64,000 nt of DNA, taken from contig CACRSC010000013.1 in NCBI GenBank assembly GCA_902651635.1, forward strand, positions 105,419 through 169,418, read 5' to 3'. A program made the position numbers and the translations under genes. Below the pieces are notes generated by a model. The model saw nothing but the letters and a program-made list of their open reading frames with translations, did no database searches and was not told where the DNA came from. Origin of the DNA: Mastigamoeba balamuthi (lineage: Eukaryota; Evosea; Mastigamoebida; Mastigamoebidae). Below are positions 21,011 to 32,500 of the stretch, piece by piece. How positions within the stretch are numbered: the first letter of the stretch is position 1; the number at the start of each line of letters is the position of its first letter.

Positions 21011-21532
21011 GTGGCGTGCCACCAGCGAGCCGCGCAGCCTCACGGCGGTGGCCGCGCACTGCTCCGACTCGGCCTCACGCTTATTCGACTCGAGTGCCTC
21101 GGCCTCTGCTGCCGCCCCTCCTCGCGGCCTTCTCCGCGGCCTCCTCAGCTCCGCCGCGTGCCTCTCGGTGGCCTCCTGGTGCTCCTGGTTGTCCGCATCT
21201 GCCGCCTCCTCCTCCTCCTCCTTCCCCTTGTGCTTCTTCTTCTTCTTCTTCTTCTCCTCCTCCTCCTTGTCACTGCCACTGGTCTGGGGCGCTGCGCTGG
21301 GCTCCTCGTACTCGTCCTCGGCGACCAGATGTGTTTCGTACTCGCTGGCGCTGCGGGTGATGGACGCCCTGCTGGTTCTGCTTCTCGTCGCCGCTGGTGC
21401 TCCGGGGGGCTGCGCTGACCTCCTCACCCTTCTCGTCCTTAGCGACCAGGCGCAGCTCCCCGTCCTCCTCGTCCTCCCCCTCCCTTCTTCTCCCTGTCGC
21501 CGCCACTCCTCTTCGTGGCTCTGAGACAACAC
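20993..21532 (-). CDS. Possible acidic/lysine-rich low-complexity protein
   Basis: A minus-strand frame encodes ETHLVAEDEYEEPSAAP, an EEEEKKKKKKK run, then an Ala/Arg/Glu-rich helix-like tail. An upstream copy of the same segment (ELRLVAKDEKGEEVSAAP, about 21420-21470) lies in a different minus frame, and a third copy (ELRLIAEGDKDEDVSAAP) lies on the plus strand at about 21628-21680. The copies cannot be joined in one frame by plausible introns, so this may be a decaying repeat protein or non-coding low-complexity DNA. Confidence 0.25.
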   Translation of the reverse strand: MLSQSHEEEWRRQGEEGRGRTRRTGSCAWSLRTRRVRRSAQPPGAPAATRSRTSRASITRSASEYETHLVAEDEYEEPSAAPQTSGSDKEEEEKKKKKKKHKGKEEEEEAADADNQEHQEATERHAAELRRPRRRPRGGAAAEAEALESNKREAESEQCAATAVRLRGSLVARHAPPGW

Positions 21533-21883
21533 GAAGAGCAGCGGTAAAAATGAGGCTTCTGGTGTGGTGGCGTGAAAGATACCAGAGGAGGAGGAGGAGA
21601 GGAGGAGGAGGAGGAGGAGGAGCTCCGCCTGATCGCCGAGGGCGACAAGGACGAGGACGTCAGCGCTGCCCCACTGCCTTTTCTTCCCGCCCCTCTATCT
21701 GCGGATAAATGCCTGGACTGGCCCGCAAGACTGCGCGCCGCAGCCAGCTCGCACGGCACACCCCCCAAGGACACGCGCTCTGACACCTGTCCGCGGATAA
21801 TAATATCAACATCTTCGAAGATCACCCACCGCGCAATCTTCGCCGGAGATATTCTGTGCGATCGTCAAGAAACACGCTGAAAG

Positions 21884-22300
21884 ATGGAAGTGGCTGTCGC
21901 CTTCGCTGCCGGGACCTTTGTCGGCGCCGTCGTCGCCCGCCGCCGCGCCACCGCCTCGGCCGCGGCCCCGGACGCCGGCGCCCCGCCCGCGCCGCCGCTG
22001 CCGCCGCCCAGCCCGCCGCGCGGGCGCATCCTGTCGCACGCGGCCTCGCTCGACCTCGAGGGCACCGTCAGCGCCGACGGCGAGGACCTGCGCACCCGCG
22101 AGGGCCCGCGGACGCCGCGCGGGGCACAGGGGCGCGAGGCCGGGCCCCTGGCGGCGGTGACCAAGAAGGACATCGCGCAGGTGATGCTGCGCAAGGCCCC
22201 GCGGCCGCTGACGGTCGACGAGAAGCGCCTCGCGTTCTTCCACAAGGTGCCGCTGCACGAGGACATCTGCCGCGGCGTCAGGCTCGCCCACAGGCAGTAG
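21884..22300 (+). CDS. Small N-terminally anchored hypothetical protein
   Basis: An uninterrupted 138-codon frame. The N-terminus MEVAVAFAAGTFVGAVVARRR is a short hydrophobic segment followed by arginines, typical of a signal anchor. An Ala/Pro-rich linker follows, then a conserved-looking C-terminal part (VTKKDIAQVMLRKAPRPLTV, EKRLAFFHKVPLHEDICRGV). Strong third-position GC bias supports coding. I do not recognise the family. The residues after the anchor suggest a cytosolic tail. Confidence 0.5.
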   Translation: MEVAVAFAAGTFVGAVVARRRATASAAAPDAGAPPAPPLPPPSPPRGRILSHAASLDLEGTVSADGEDLRTREGPRTPRGAQGREAGPLAAVTKKDIAQVMLRKAPRPLTVDEKRLAFFHKVPLHEDICRGVRLAHRQ

Positions 22301-23060
22301 GCGGGAGACTTCCCGCGAGCGGGGAGTGGAGTGGAGTGGGTGTGGGGACGGCGCGTGTCGCTTGGGGGCCGCAATCGGTGGTGTCGCTTGAACTGCGCTA
22401 TATTTACACATATGTACACAGACGCACGCCCGAAAGCAAAGCTCGGATGCATTCGCATCACACCGCATCACCTTCGCATCACACCAGCACGTGGCCCTCC
22501 TCCCTTCCCTTGTCTCTTCTCCCCTTTTTCTCTGTGCGAGACCCGCGGACTGGGCGGCCTCGCAGGGCCTGCGGGAGCGGAGCGGAGGAGAGCTCATGAC
22601 ACAAAGAGTAGCAGCAAACAATGCATTGCGTGTTCGACGGGAGTCAGGGCGCCCCAGAGCGCGGGCGGTGGGCGGTGGGGGGGGCTGTTTCTCAACTGTC
22701 GTGCGTGCGCGGTGAGAAGAACCGCAGAAAAAGCAATTCGACACATTCCCGCTTTTGTGTGCATGGGGGTTTGGCCACCATTGGAGGGAATTAGGGAAGA
22801 TTTCCGTGATTTTTCGGCCACTTTTCCTTTCTATCTGAAAAGTGCACCTGTTGCGCACCACTCGCGCAGATTGATGAATCCCTGAGATAGAGATTATATC
22901 CCATTCTCGATCTCGTTCTCAATCTCGGCCGCAGAGCGCGACTCCGGTTTCGACGTTTGTGTCTCGCAGTGTTTGGCGTTGACGGGAAGATTTTTCGTGA
23001 TGAGATATGGATGACGTGTCGCCCCTCTTCCTATTTAAAACAAAATCTAAATTTGTGTTC
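22301..23060. other. Intergenic region between the small anchored protein and the STPG gene
   Basis: Contains a short direct repeat (TTCGCATCACACC at about 22449 and 22470), a G-run near 22677-22685 and a TCTCGATCTCGTTCTCAATC stretch at 22902-22925. AT-rich sequence CTATTTAAAACAAAATC just before 23061 may be the core promoter of the STPG gene. No gene is supported. Confidence 0.4.
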
Positions 23061-24641
23061 ATGGCGGAAGACGAGCTCAACGTGCAAGTCGAGCCCGAGG
23101 GTCCGCAGTCGCCTCCACCCGACGCCACCTCACCCCGCCACGATGCCGACAGCGACAACGCGCGCACCCCTTTCCGTCCCCAGCACCATTTTCCTGCATT
23201 GACCCTTTTCCACCGCTTTTAAAAATGCGGCAGCAGCAGCAGCCCGACGACGAGGCCCAGCCCGCTGCAGACGCCGAGCCTTGCGACCACGCGGAGCCAC
23301 CCCACACAGAGCAGGCCCACCTAGAGGAACAGGGCCCAGTGCCCGACAGCGAGCAGCAGGCCGAGGCAGATGCAGCAGCGGCAGCAGCGGAGGAGGAGCA
23401 GCAGCAGGAGCACGAGCGCCCCCTGAGCCCTGAGGAGCCCGAACTCAGCCCCGAGCATCAGCCCGAGGAAGCAGAAGCAGAGGCCCCACAGCCCCAGGAG
23501 GAGCCCCAGGAGCCCCAGGAGCCCCAGGAGGAGCCCCAGGAGGAGCCCCAGGAGGCCCAGGAGGCGGGGCTCGAGGTGCGCGAGGCGCCGCAGGACGCCA
23601 CGAGGCCACCGCCGTCGCCGATGCGCAGGAGCTACGGGGCGTCCAAGTCGAGGAGGTGGTCCGCGTTCGACAAGACGCAGCGGTCGGCGCCCTCGTTCTC
23701 GTTCGGCGGGCGCCCGTCGCCGCGCAAGAAGCCCGAGGAGACGCCCGGGCCCGGCCAGTACACCACCACGACGCCCACGCGCGACCCCAAGCACGGCTTC
23801 ACCATCTCCGGCCGCCACAACACCCGTGCGCCGCCCTCCGTCGTCTGCCACGCAATAACACGTCACCGGGACAGCGCCGCCGAGGGAGATCGTGCCGGGG
23901 CCGGGGCAGTACGACCTGGAGAAGTACGAGGCGCCGCCGCGGAGCCCGCAGTACAGCTCGCTGGTGCGCTCGGTGGGGTCGCGGCTGTACGAGGAGACGC
24001 CGGGCTCGCGCGCCCGCGCGGAGGAGGCGCGCGCGCGCCGCGAGGAGCTCGAGGCGAGGTCCCGCGGGTACCTGTCCCCGCGCCCGCGCAGCTCGTCGAC
24101 GGGGGCCTCGGGGGGCGCGATGCCCGCGAGGATCAAGAGCGCGTCGTCGGCGACGCGGAGGGAGGGGGAGCCGCCCAAGAGCCCGTCGGGCAGGAAGGTG
24201 CACGGGGCCAGCGAGCACCTGCTCAAGCCCACGTCGGTCATGGAGCTGCGCGCCAAGGAGGTCGCCGCCGACCGCCAGCGCGCCAAGGAGCGCGCAGAGG
24301 CCGCCGCGCAGGAGCCGCCGCTGATCGACCCCTCGTCGCTGCACGCCATGGGGACGCCGCGCCGCGTCAGCCGCTCGCCCACAAGCACGCGCGCCCGCCC
24401 CCCGAGAAATGCCTGCGTTGAGTCATTGTTGCTCACTGCTGTGCTGCGCTGTTTTTGCCCACGCGCGCCCCTCTTTTTTTTTTCAAACACTGCAGGGGAG
24501 GTCGAGCCGGCGGCGTTCAAGATCACGCAGACGACGCCCGACCGCGCGGTGGCCACGCACTCGAGCGCCACGAGGGCCGTCCGCACCACCGCCTTCCAGG
24601 CGCACTCGGAGGCGTTCCCGTGGCTCGAGCAGAACTCGTGA
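23061..24641 (+). CDS. STPG (SHIPPO) repeat protein, probably flagellar
   Basis: The main coding exons are about 23225-23825, 23875-24384 and 24496-24641. A short first exon from the ATG at 23061 (MAEDELN, then donor GTGCAAGT) may add the true start; otherwise the ATG at 23225 is used. The N-terminal half is acidic and Gln/Pro-rich, including EEPQEPQEPQEEPQEEPQ. Two STPG-type repeats follow: ETPGPGQYTTTTPTRDPKHG and, across the 49-nt intron at 23826-23874, VPGPGQYDLEKYEAPPRSPQ. The C-terminal part is basic/charged and ends near FPWLEQNS. The last intron appears to start with GCACGC (24385) rather than GT. Proteins with these repeats associate with flagellar or ciliary microtubules, which implies a flagellated stage in this organism. 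Confidence 0.7.
23490..23570 (+). repeat. GAGCCCCAG minisatellite within coding sequence
   Basis: A 9-base unit encoding E-P-Q, with variants encoding E-E-P-Q, is repeated about eight times in the STPG gene. Copy number is likely to vary between strains. Confidence 0.7.
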
Positions 24642-24914
24642 GAGCAAAGCCAGAGAAGAGACCAACGGGGGGCCCCACACAGCGCCCCTCCTACAGAAAA
24701 CACCTTCACACGCCGTGCCCGAGAGGGCCCCGCCCCTCGATGACCGCAAGGTAGCCAGGTGCCGCGCCAATTGCCAACATTAGTTTCGCCCGTCGTGCGG
24801 GAGATGTGTTCCGCTTGGGCTTTTCTGGGGGCGAGTCGCCTGTCCCATAAATTTCCCCGCGCGCGCGCTGTGCTGGGCCTCAGGGGGGAATTCGGGGGGC
24901 AACTTTGTTCACAA

Positions 24915-27900
24915 ATGGCTTCAGGTGATGATACCAATCCGACTCAGACTGATTCATGGTTGACAAACACCTTATGGTCTTTCGCTCCTATCTGATCTGA
25001 ATCCAACTCCTTATTATGCTGCTGATGGTCCACAGTGTACCTTCCCTAATAATCAATCTTCTGCATCTTTTGTCTGTTCCATTTATAGCGCACCTGAAGC
25101 CGGCGCGCAAGGCTCCCCGCGAAACTGCCGCTCGACTTCAAGGTGGCGGTGCTGGGCGCCGGCGGCGCCGGCAAGACGATGTTCGGCGAGGTCGTCCGCA
25201 GGCGCGACGCGCTGGCGACGACCACTGCGGTGCAGTTCGCCCACGCACCGACGACGTTCGAGCAGGTCCCGCAGTCGTTCTACTGCCAGCACGCCAAGGA
25301 CGACGACGTGTACCGCTCCGAGGTCACCGTCATCGAGAGCAGCACGGTGCCCTCGCTGCGCCACCTCGCGCTGCGGGCCGCCGACGGGTTCGTGCTCGTC
25401 GTGGCCGCGGACTCGATGGAGTCGCTCGACGAGGTCCGGACCCTGTACCAGCACCTGCTCCACATCCGCCGCGAGCGCGAGGTCCCCACCATCCTGGTCG
25501 TCAACAAGTGCGACCTGCGAGACGAAGTGGAGCCCGGGTACCTACACTCGCTACACGCCCCTTGCTGGTCCTCTCCTGACTGCCACTGGCGCAGACTGTT
25601 CGAGGCCTGCAGGAAGCAGGCGGACACCTGGAGGGCGAGCTACGTGGAAATCAGCCTGCTGTACGAGATCGGCGTCGACACGGTGATCCCGCTGCTCCTT
25701 GAGCGCCAGATCATCCCCAAGACGTTCTCGTTCCGCGTGGACCCCGTGATGAACTCCCTCCTCAGGTGTGAGCGCGCAGAGACAGTCAGTGCCGGCTGCT
25801 GACAGCCCCTCCTGCGCAGGCAAGAGACGGACGAGCTCCCCGAGGTCCTCCAGGAGGCCGTGATGAGCTGGTCGTCGATGCAGCGGGGCCTGCACTCGCT
25901 GGTGCTCAAGTTCGTGATGTTCTCGACGTACCCCGTCCACACGGCGCTCAAGCTCTCGGGCGTCTTTGGTCGCGAGGCCAAGCGCCAGTCGCGCATCAGC
26001 GCGCAGTGTCTCGAGCAGAGGTCGCAGCTCCAGAACCTCGCGGAGAAGCTCCTGGGGTTCTGCTCCAACTTCGAGGCGGCCAAAATCCTCAAGACGCCGA
26101 CCACGCACGGGGTCCGCCTGATCGACCTGGCCATCGCGGAGGAGCACAAGGACTTTGTGGCGCACCCCTACGTGCAGAAAGAGATCGAGGCCGTGTGGAA
26201 GGGCCAGTCGCACAGCAAGTTCCTGCGCGAGGCCGCGTTCGGCGCCGGGCTGGTGCTGCTGGCGGTGCTGGCGCTGCCGCTAGTCATCGCGCTCTACGCC
26301 ACCAACAAGGTCGGCTTCCGCGACATGTGGCTCGGCGTGTTCTCGTCGCCCCGCATGAAGTGCTTCCTGCACACCGTGTTCTACTGCCTCTTCCTCGTTC
26401 TGCTTCTGGTGGCCTCGGACCAGTTCAGCGGGTTCGCGCCCAACGCGGGCGAGGTCCTCTGCTTCATCTGGATCGTGGGCCTCGGGGTCAGCGAGACGCA
26501 GCAGTTCCTGTCGATGAAGCCCCGCAAGTACTTCAAGGACAAGTGGAACTGGCTCGACGTGTTCCTCATGGCGATGTACCTGACGGCCATCGTGACGCGC
26601 ATCGTCGCCGCGGGGGCCAGGAACCACGCGTGGCTCCGGGCGTACGACTACCAGTTCGCCATCTTCTCGGTCTTCTCCTACGCCCGCGTGCTCAACTTCC
26701 TCATGGCGAGCTCGACGCTCGGGTCGCTGCAGCTCTCGTTCGGCCGCATGCTGCGCGACGTCGGCGTGTTCATCGTCATCCTCGTCGTCTTCATGATCGG
26801 CTACACCATCTCGCTCAAGAAGGTCTACGAGGGCGACCCCATCGGCAACTCCAGCGACCTCGTCAGCTGCTTCGTGACAATGTACTGGGTCCTCTTCGGC
26901 ATGTTCGACGTGCGTAGCGCTTGCACCTGCATGGCGAGCCGCCCTCGCCCTCTGACACGCCGTCTGCTGCACAGGATAGCACTCTGAAGGCCGCCTACGC
27001 GGGCAGGCGGGTGATGGGCTTCATCCTGGTCGCCACGTTTCTGGTATTTGTTGGCGTCGTGCTGATCAACCTCCTCATTGGTACGGGCCCTACTTGGCGG
27101 GGAACGCATGCGCTGACTGCTCTCCACAGCCATGATGAGCACCACCTACGCCCGCATGTACAAGAAGAGCGACACCGAGTGGAAGTACGCGCGCGCCAAC
27201 TTCGTGTACGCCTACAGCGAGATGCCGGCGATCCCGCCCCCGCTCAACCTCTTCGAGGTGGCCGCGCGCGGCATCACGTCCCTGGTGCTCCGCGTGGCCT
27301 CCTTCGTCACTCGGATGAGGGGCAAAGCGAGCGGCACCGTCGCGCCGCTGTCGCTGCCCTCGGACCAGCAGCTGCGCATCGTCTCGAGCATCACGAGCTA
27401 CAGGGGGGCCAACCCGGCGTTCGCCACCGAGGTGGGCGAGATCGCCGCCAACGTGCAGCAGGCGCTCAACTACGACGAGCCCGCGACCGACAGCAGCGAC
27501 AGCGACGCGGGGTTCGGCGAGGGCGACGAGGGCAACGACGACGCCGACGCCGCGGCCCACGAGGACCTGCTGCGCCTGAGCCGCGAGGTCGTCACGCGCT
27601 ACCAGCGCTTCCGCGAGGCCGACAAGCGCCGCGCGCCCGCGGACATCCGGACCGTGGAGGCCGCGATCAACACCGCGATCGAGACGCGCGTGGCCAAGCT
27701 CGAGGCGGCGATCGACAGGCTGTGCCTCTCGCTGGGCGTCGTCTCGGGGCCCCCGCCCACGGCCGGCGGTGCCGCCGCGGGGCTGATGAAGTCGCTGCGG
27801 CTCCGAGAGGGCATCCGCGATCTCCAGCAGGGCGAGGACGCGGGGAGCTTCTCGTCGACGATGCCCGAGGCGCTCCGCCCGGGGCAGGTGGACCCCGTGC

Positions 27901-28262
27901 AGCTGGCCGGCGAGAGGAAGACCGTCTCCGCGATGGTCATGGCCAAGTTCGGGCCCGAGCCCGGTATCAGCCCGTCTCTGCCGTCGATTATCTCAACGGG
28001 TGCGCTGCAACCAGAACCGGCAGCGCAAGCGCCTCAAGACGCCAGCGCCCTCCACACGGACGCAGCAGCAGCAGCAGCAGAAGCGGTTCTCCCGTCGGCA
28101 GTGCCAGAGGCTCACGGGAGCAGGAGGCTGGAGGACGCCGGGCATGACGCCGACTCGGAGACACAGCTGATCCCGTCGGGGCACAGCTCGTCCAAGAGCA
28201 CCGGCAGGAGGAAGCAGCACAGATCACGCCCCAACACGGACTCGAGGCCGCACACCAAATGA
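24915..28262 (+). CDS. Ras-like GTPase domain fused to a TRPC-like cation channel
   Basis: Six exons in phase: 24915-24976 (least certain), 25100-25537, 25595-25765, 25820-26909, 26975-27080 and 27130-28262, about 999 residues. After a short leader the protein reads like a Ras GTPase: P-loop VAVLGAGGAGKT, a switch-I-like APTTFEQV, VVNKCDLRDE (G4) and YVEIS (G5). The G3 DTAGQ element is replaced by ESSTV, so GTP hydrolysis is doubtful. This runs straight into a TRPC-type channel: GVRLIDLAIAEEHKDFVAHP, a series of membrane helices (for example LVLLAVLALPLVIALYATN, WNWLDVFLMAMYLTAIVT, GVFIVILVVFMIGYTISL), pore region FVTMYWVLFGMFD, S6 FVGVVLINLLIAMM and the post-S6 TEWKYARANFVYAY. The long cytosolic tail is acidic, then Ser/Ala-rich. 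A nucleotide-sensing plasma-membrane or lysosomal cation channel is inferred. Confidence 0.75.
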
Positions 28263-28425
28263 TACAGCTAGCGCCCCGCAATGTAGGAGATATAGGGGGA
28301 AAACAAACGTCACGCCTACTAGAAATTCCAATTCGTCTGTGCTTGAGATACAGCGCGGGAGATATCTCGCGTGACGTTGTTTTGCCGCTCCTCGAAATAA
28401 CCCGAGTCCGCGCCCCGCTCCGAAG

Positions 28426-29301
28426 ATGGGGAACAAGGTGCGCACGCAGCCGCAGCCGCGCCGCATAACACGCGCCCGCCGCAGGTGTGCCCGCCCAAGA
28501 ACGCCGACCTCGAGGCCATGATGACCACGACCAACTGTGCGCCGTCCTCTGCCAACAACACACACATACACACGGGAGCGGACAATATCTCCGGGGAATA
28601 TCTGCCCACCACCGTCCCTCCCCCTGCCAACCCGCCCCCCACTCACGGGGCCGGCGGGGCCCCCGCAGTCACGCCCGTGGAGCTGCGGAGGCTGTTCCAG
28701 AGGATGCAGATGCTGCAGTCGGACCCGGCGTTCCCGCGCGGGGCGGACCCCGCGCAGCCGGTGCCCGACCACCGCGCCGTGCTGGGGCGCGTGCTGTCGC
28801 TGCTGGGCTCAGACCCCAAGAAGGACGAGGACAACCGCTTCATCGTGCCTCAGACCCCCTCTCCCGCCTCCTCCCACGCCCTGACTGGCCGCCCTCTCCC
28901 GTCAGGACTTCGTGGCCACGATGGCGGTGCTGTCAGACAAGGAGCAGCGCGACGGGAAGCTCAGGTGTACGTTCTCGGGGTAGAGGGAAACAATCCCCCG
29001 GGGGATATCTTGGAATTGAAATCGCAGGATATTTCTTCTTTTCGTCTGAAGGGGCGCTGCGACAGTTGCGTTCAACATGTTTGACGTGGACGGCGACGGG
29101 GCCGTGTCGAACAGGGACGCCTTCACGATGCTGCGCGCGCTGGTGCCCAACGTCAGCGAGACGCAGCTGCAGCGCCTGGTGGACCGCGCGTTCCTCGAGG
29201 CCGACGACAACCACGACGGCATGCTCGCCTTTGACGAGTTCTCACGCCTGCTCGTCAAGAACGACGACGTCTTCGACAAGCTCACCATCAGCTGGCAATG
29301 A
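28426..29301 (+). CDS. Calcineurin B-like EF-hand protein
   Basis: Five exons: 28426-28437, 28485-28536, 28669-28844, 28906-28966 and 29066-29301, about 178 residues against roughly 170 for calcineurin B. It starts MGNKVCPP, a good N-myristoylation start. The second half matches calcineurin B closely: SDKEQRDGKLRFAFNMFDVD, GDGAVSNRDAFTMLRALV and EADDNHDGMLAFDEFSRLL, i.e. EF-hands 3 and 4 with intact ligands. The first half keeps TPVELRRLFQRM but has no intact EF-hand loop, so only two Ca2+ sites remain. The donor CAGGT|GTACG was chosen because it restores the KLRFAF motif. It is expected to be the regulatory subunit of a Ca2+-activated protein phosphatase, and lies 160 bases after the TRP-like channel. 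Confidence 0.8.
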
Positions 29302-29521
29302 GGGCCCCACCCTCGGGCCACCCTCGTGGCGCAGCCTGAACCCTCCTTCCCCAGTCTCCCTCTCCCTCCCCTTCTCTCCCCCATGCCGCGGGTCCTGATC
29401 GCAGTTGTCCCAAATATAGCTTCGGGTGTGAAAGGAAAAGAAGATACGGAGATCTCCGCTCGATCTCTTCAAGAATCAGGCCCTGATTGTATCGCAGCCG
29501 GGGTGTGGCAGAGGGCACGTG

Positions 29522-32500
29522 ATGATGCACGGCAGGCTGAGGCGAGAGGGCAGCTTCCTGCCCGCGGGCAGCAAGGAGCCACCGAAGCTCTCGTTCCCGC
29601 GGATCGATGCCGAATTCGGTACGGGGAGTGTGATGGAGCGTGTGAGTGTGCCCCGCTGACTCAGCCGCCGGTCGGTTGGGTGGGGCACAGAGTGGGACCG
29701 CAGCGACGAGAGCAAGAAGGCCGCGGGGCTGCTGCACGAGGCGCTGATGCTGCGGCACAGGTACATGGCAGCGCTCACGTGCATGCCGCGGCCGCTGCCC
29801 GTGCCGACGCCCGACGAGTTCATCCGCGACCACGACCGCGTGGCCTCGCTCTGCGAGCCCGGGCCCACGGCCTCGTACTGCTCCAAGGCACGCGATATCA
29901 CCTGATCCGCGACTAGATACACCCGCCATACGATTCGAAATATCGATTGATTTTCTCCCTCTTTTCCCCCCCGCCTTGAATGGAACGAACGCGCAGAGGC
30001 TGGACGTGCTGGGGCAGAAGTACACGTTCCACAAGCTGCTCAACCACAAGAAGGAGCTCGCGATGATGCGCGAGTCGCCGTACTGCAGCCGCCCTCCGAC
30101 GAGAGTGGACACCCGTACGAACACAGCTCCAGTCCGCAATTCGTTCTGCGAGATGACGCGGGAGAATCCAGATATCCACCTGGCAGCAGCGATGACCGAG
30201 AAGCACCTCCTCGACTTCATCCAGAGGAAGTGGAAGTCCTGCCCAGACGTGCGAGAGACACTCAGACACCCCCGCTGATGACTAAGAGTCGCGGCAAATT
30301 ACTCGGATTTACTCGTAATTTCCAGGAAGTGGTGATGGTAAAGGCGGGCAACCCGATGACGCTGAGCCAGGTCATGGAGAGCCTCCACATCAACCCCGAG
30401 CACATGACCGTGCACTCGCTCAACGTGCGGGCGGGCCACAACACGTTCTACAGGTGCGCCCAAGAACCTCGTGATTCCTAAAATATCAAGATTCCGAGAT
30501 ACCGACTCGCCTCTGCGCAACAGGTTCGACGTGTTCAACGACCGGTACAACCCGTTCGGCCAGAGCGACCTGCGGACCATCTTCATGAAGACCAACAACC
30601 ACATCAAGGGCAAGTACTTTGCGGAGCTGACCAAGGAGGTCTTCGAGGTTGCCGAGGCCTTCGACAAGAAGACAGAGCTCAGGCTCTCCATCTACGGCCG
30701 CTCCGCCTCCGAGTGGGACGAACTCGGTGCCCATCCTCTCCCACCGGGCGTTTGCTTTTTGATTTAAGTTGGGGGGTCGTTTCTCATGCGGTTGTTCTGC
30801 AAGTGTTTCCGTTGATAATACAACCCCAGGGAGCTCGCCACTTAAAACCTATTGTCTGTGCGTGAACGTAGCTGCGTGGGTGGCGAACTTCAACGTGAGG
30901 AGCCCGAACAACAGGTGGCTGATCCAGGTGCCACGGATCTTCCCGAGCCTCATCGCCTCCAAGTCCGTCAGCTCCTTCCAGCAATTCCTCGACAGTGCGC
31001 CCTCGGTTGTTTTATTCGCTCCCTCTGTTCACGCCCTCTGCGCTTCCCTGTTCTCTCTCGTCCAGACGTCTTCAACCCCCTCGTGGCTGCGTCGGAGGAC
31101 CCTGCCAGCAACCCAACTCTCTGCAAGCTCCTCGAGGACATCAGCGGATTCGATAGCGTTCGTCAGCAGCCGCCGTTGCTGATACTGCGAACTACCCCCT
31201 CACTCCATCGCTCTGCAGGTGGATGACGAGAGTAAGGCGGACTTTGAGACCGAGGGGCCGATGCCGGAGCCGGCGCTGTGGACGCAGGAGGAGAACCCGC
31301 CGTACTACTACTACATGTACTGGATGTACCAGCGCATCTGCAGCCTCAACCAGCTCAGGAACTCCAAGGGCCTCAGTGCGCCACTTCCTTTGCCTCCACC
31401 CCCTTCCTGACGCTGCTCTGTCTCCGCAGGCCTGTTCGACTTCAGGCCGCACTCGGGGGAGAGCGGCAACCCGATGCACCTCGTGGCGACGTTCCTCACA
31501 GCGTCGGGCGTGAACCACGGCATCAACCTCTCGGAGATACCCTCGATCCAGTACCTGTTGCGTAGCGAGCAAGAGTCACCACCACATGCCCTTTAGCCGT
31601 ACTAACAGCTGGCATTGCCACCTGCGCAGGTTCTTCCTGCTGCGGATAGGGATCTGCGTGTCGCCGCTCAGCAACAACAGCCTGTTCCTCAACTACAGCG
31701 AGAACCCGTTCAAGCTGTTCTTCCAGCGGGGGCTCAACGTCAGCCTGTCGACCGACGACCCGCTGCAGTTCCACTACACGCAGAGCCCTCTGACCGAGGA
31801 GTACGCCATCGCCTCGCGGGTGCGCCGAACAGCAAATTTGCATCCACTTGCACACTCTCCCTGGTCTCACGCTGTCTGTGCTGTGATAGTTTTGGAGCCT
31901 GACGACAGTTGACCTCGCTGGTACACGGTCGCAACTCCCCAACGTAACTCGTGACGTTTATGCGTTGTTGCAGAGATCGCCGCCAACAGCGTGAAGCACA
32001 GCGGGTTCTCTGACGGCGACAAGGCTAAGTGGCTGGGGCCAGACTACCAGCTGATGGGCCAGGAGGGCAATGGTTGTGCTCGCACTACCTTCTCCCCTCG
32101 GGTCCGGTCGGTTCTCATGGAATTCCCCTGTCCACGGCGTGCGAATTCTGGAGCAGACCCGGCGCTGTCGAACGTGCCACAGATCAGGGCGCAGTTCAGG
32201 CAGGAGACCTACGACGCGGAGGTACAGCTGATGAAGCAGCTACTCACGTCGTCTGGGAGGAACGCGCTGCGGTCCAGCTGGGAGGAGAAGAGCTCGCAGT
32301 ACTGCGCCATCACCATCTACGGCCTCCTCCTCGACGAGAGTGCGCCGCAAGCTCCGCTTGCCGGTTTTCTTCGCTTGATTCGGTTGGCTCTCGGCTATCG
32401 TGTGCTGTGCGGCGCGGTACTGGGCACCGCCAGGATTTACATTTGCTCTTTGATAATCGTTCACCAGCTTCCCTTTCCCTCATGCGGTGCTTTTGCGGGA

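Noticed and set aside
23321-24937. 538-codon open frame on the minus strand over the STPG gene
   Set aside because: Low-complexity Leu/Arg/Ala-rich antisense frame produced by GC-biased codons; the plus strand has the real repeats.
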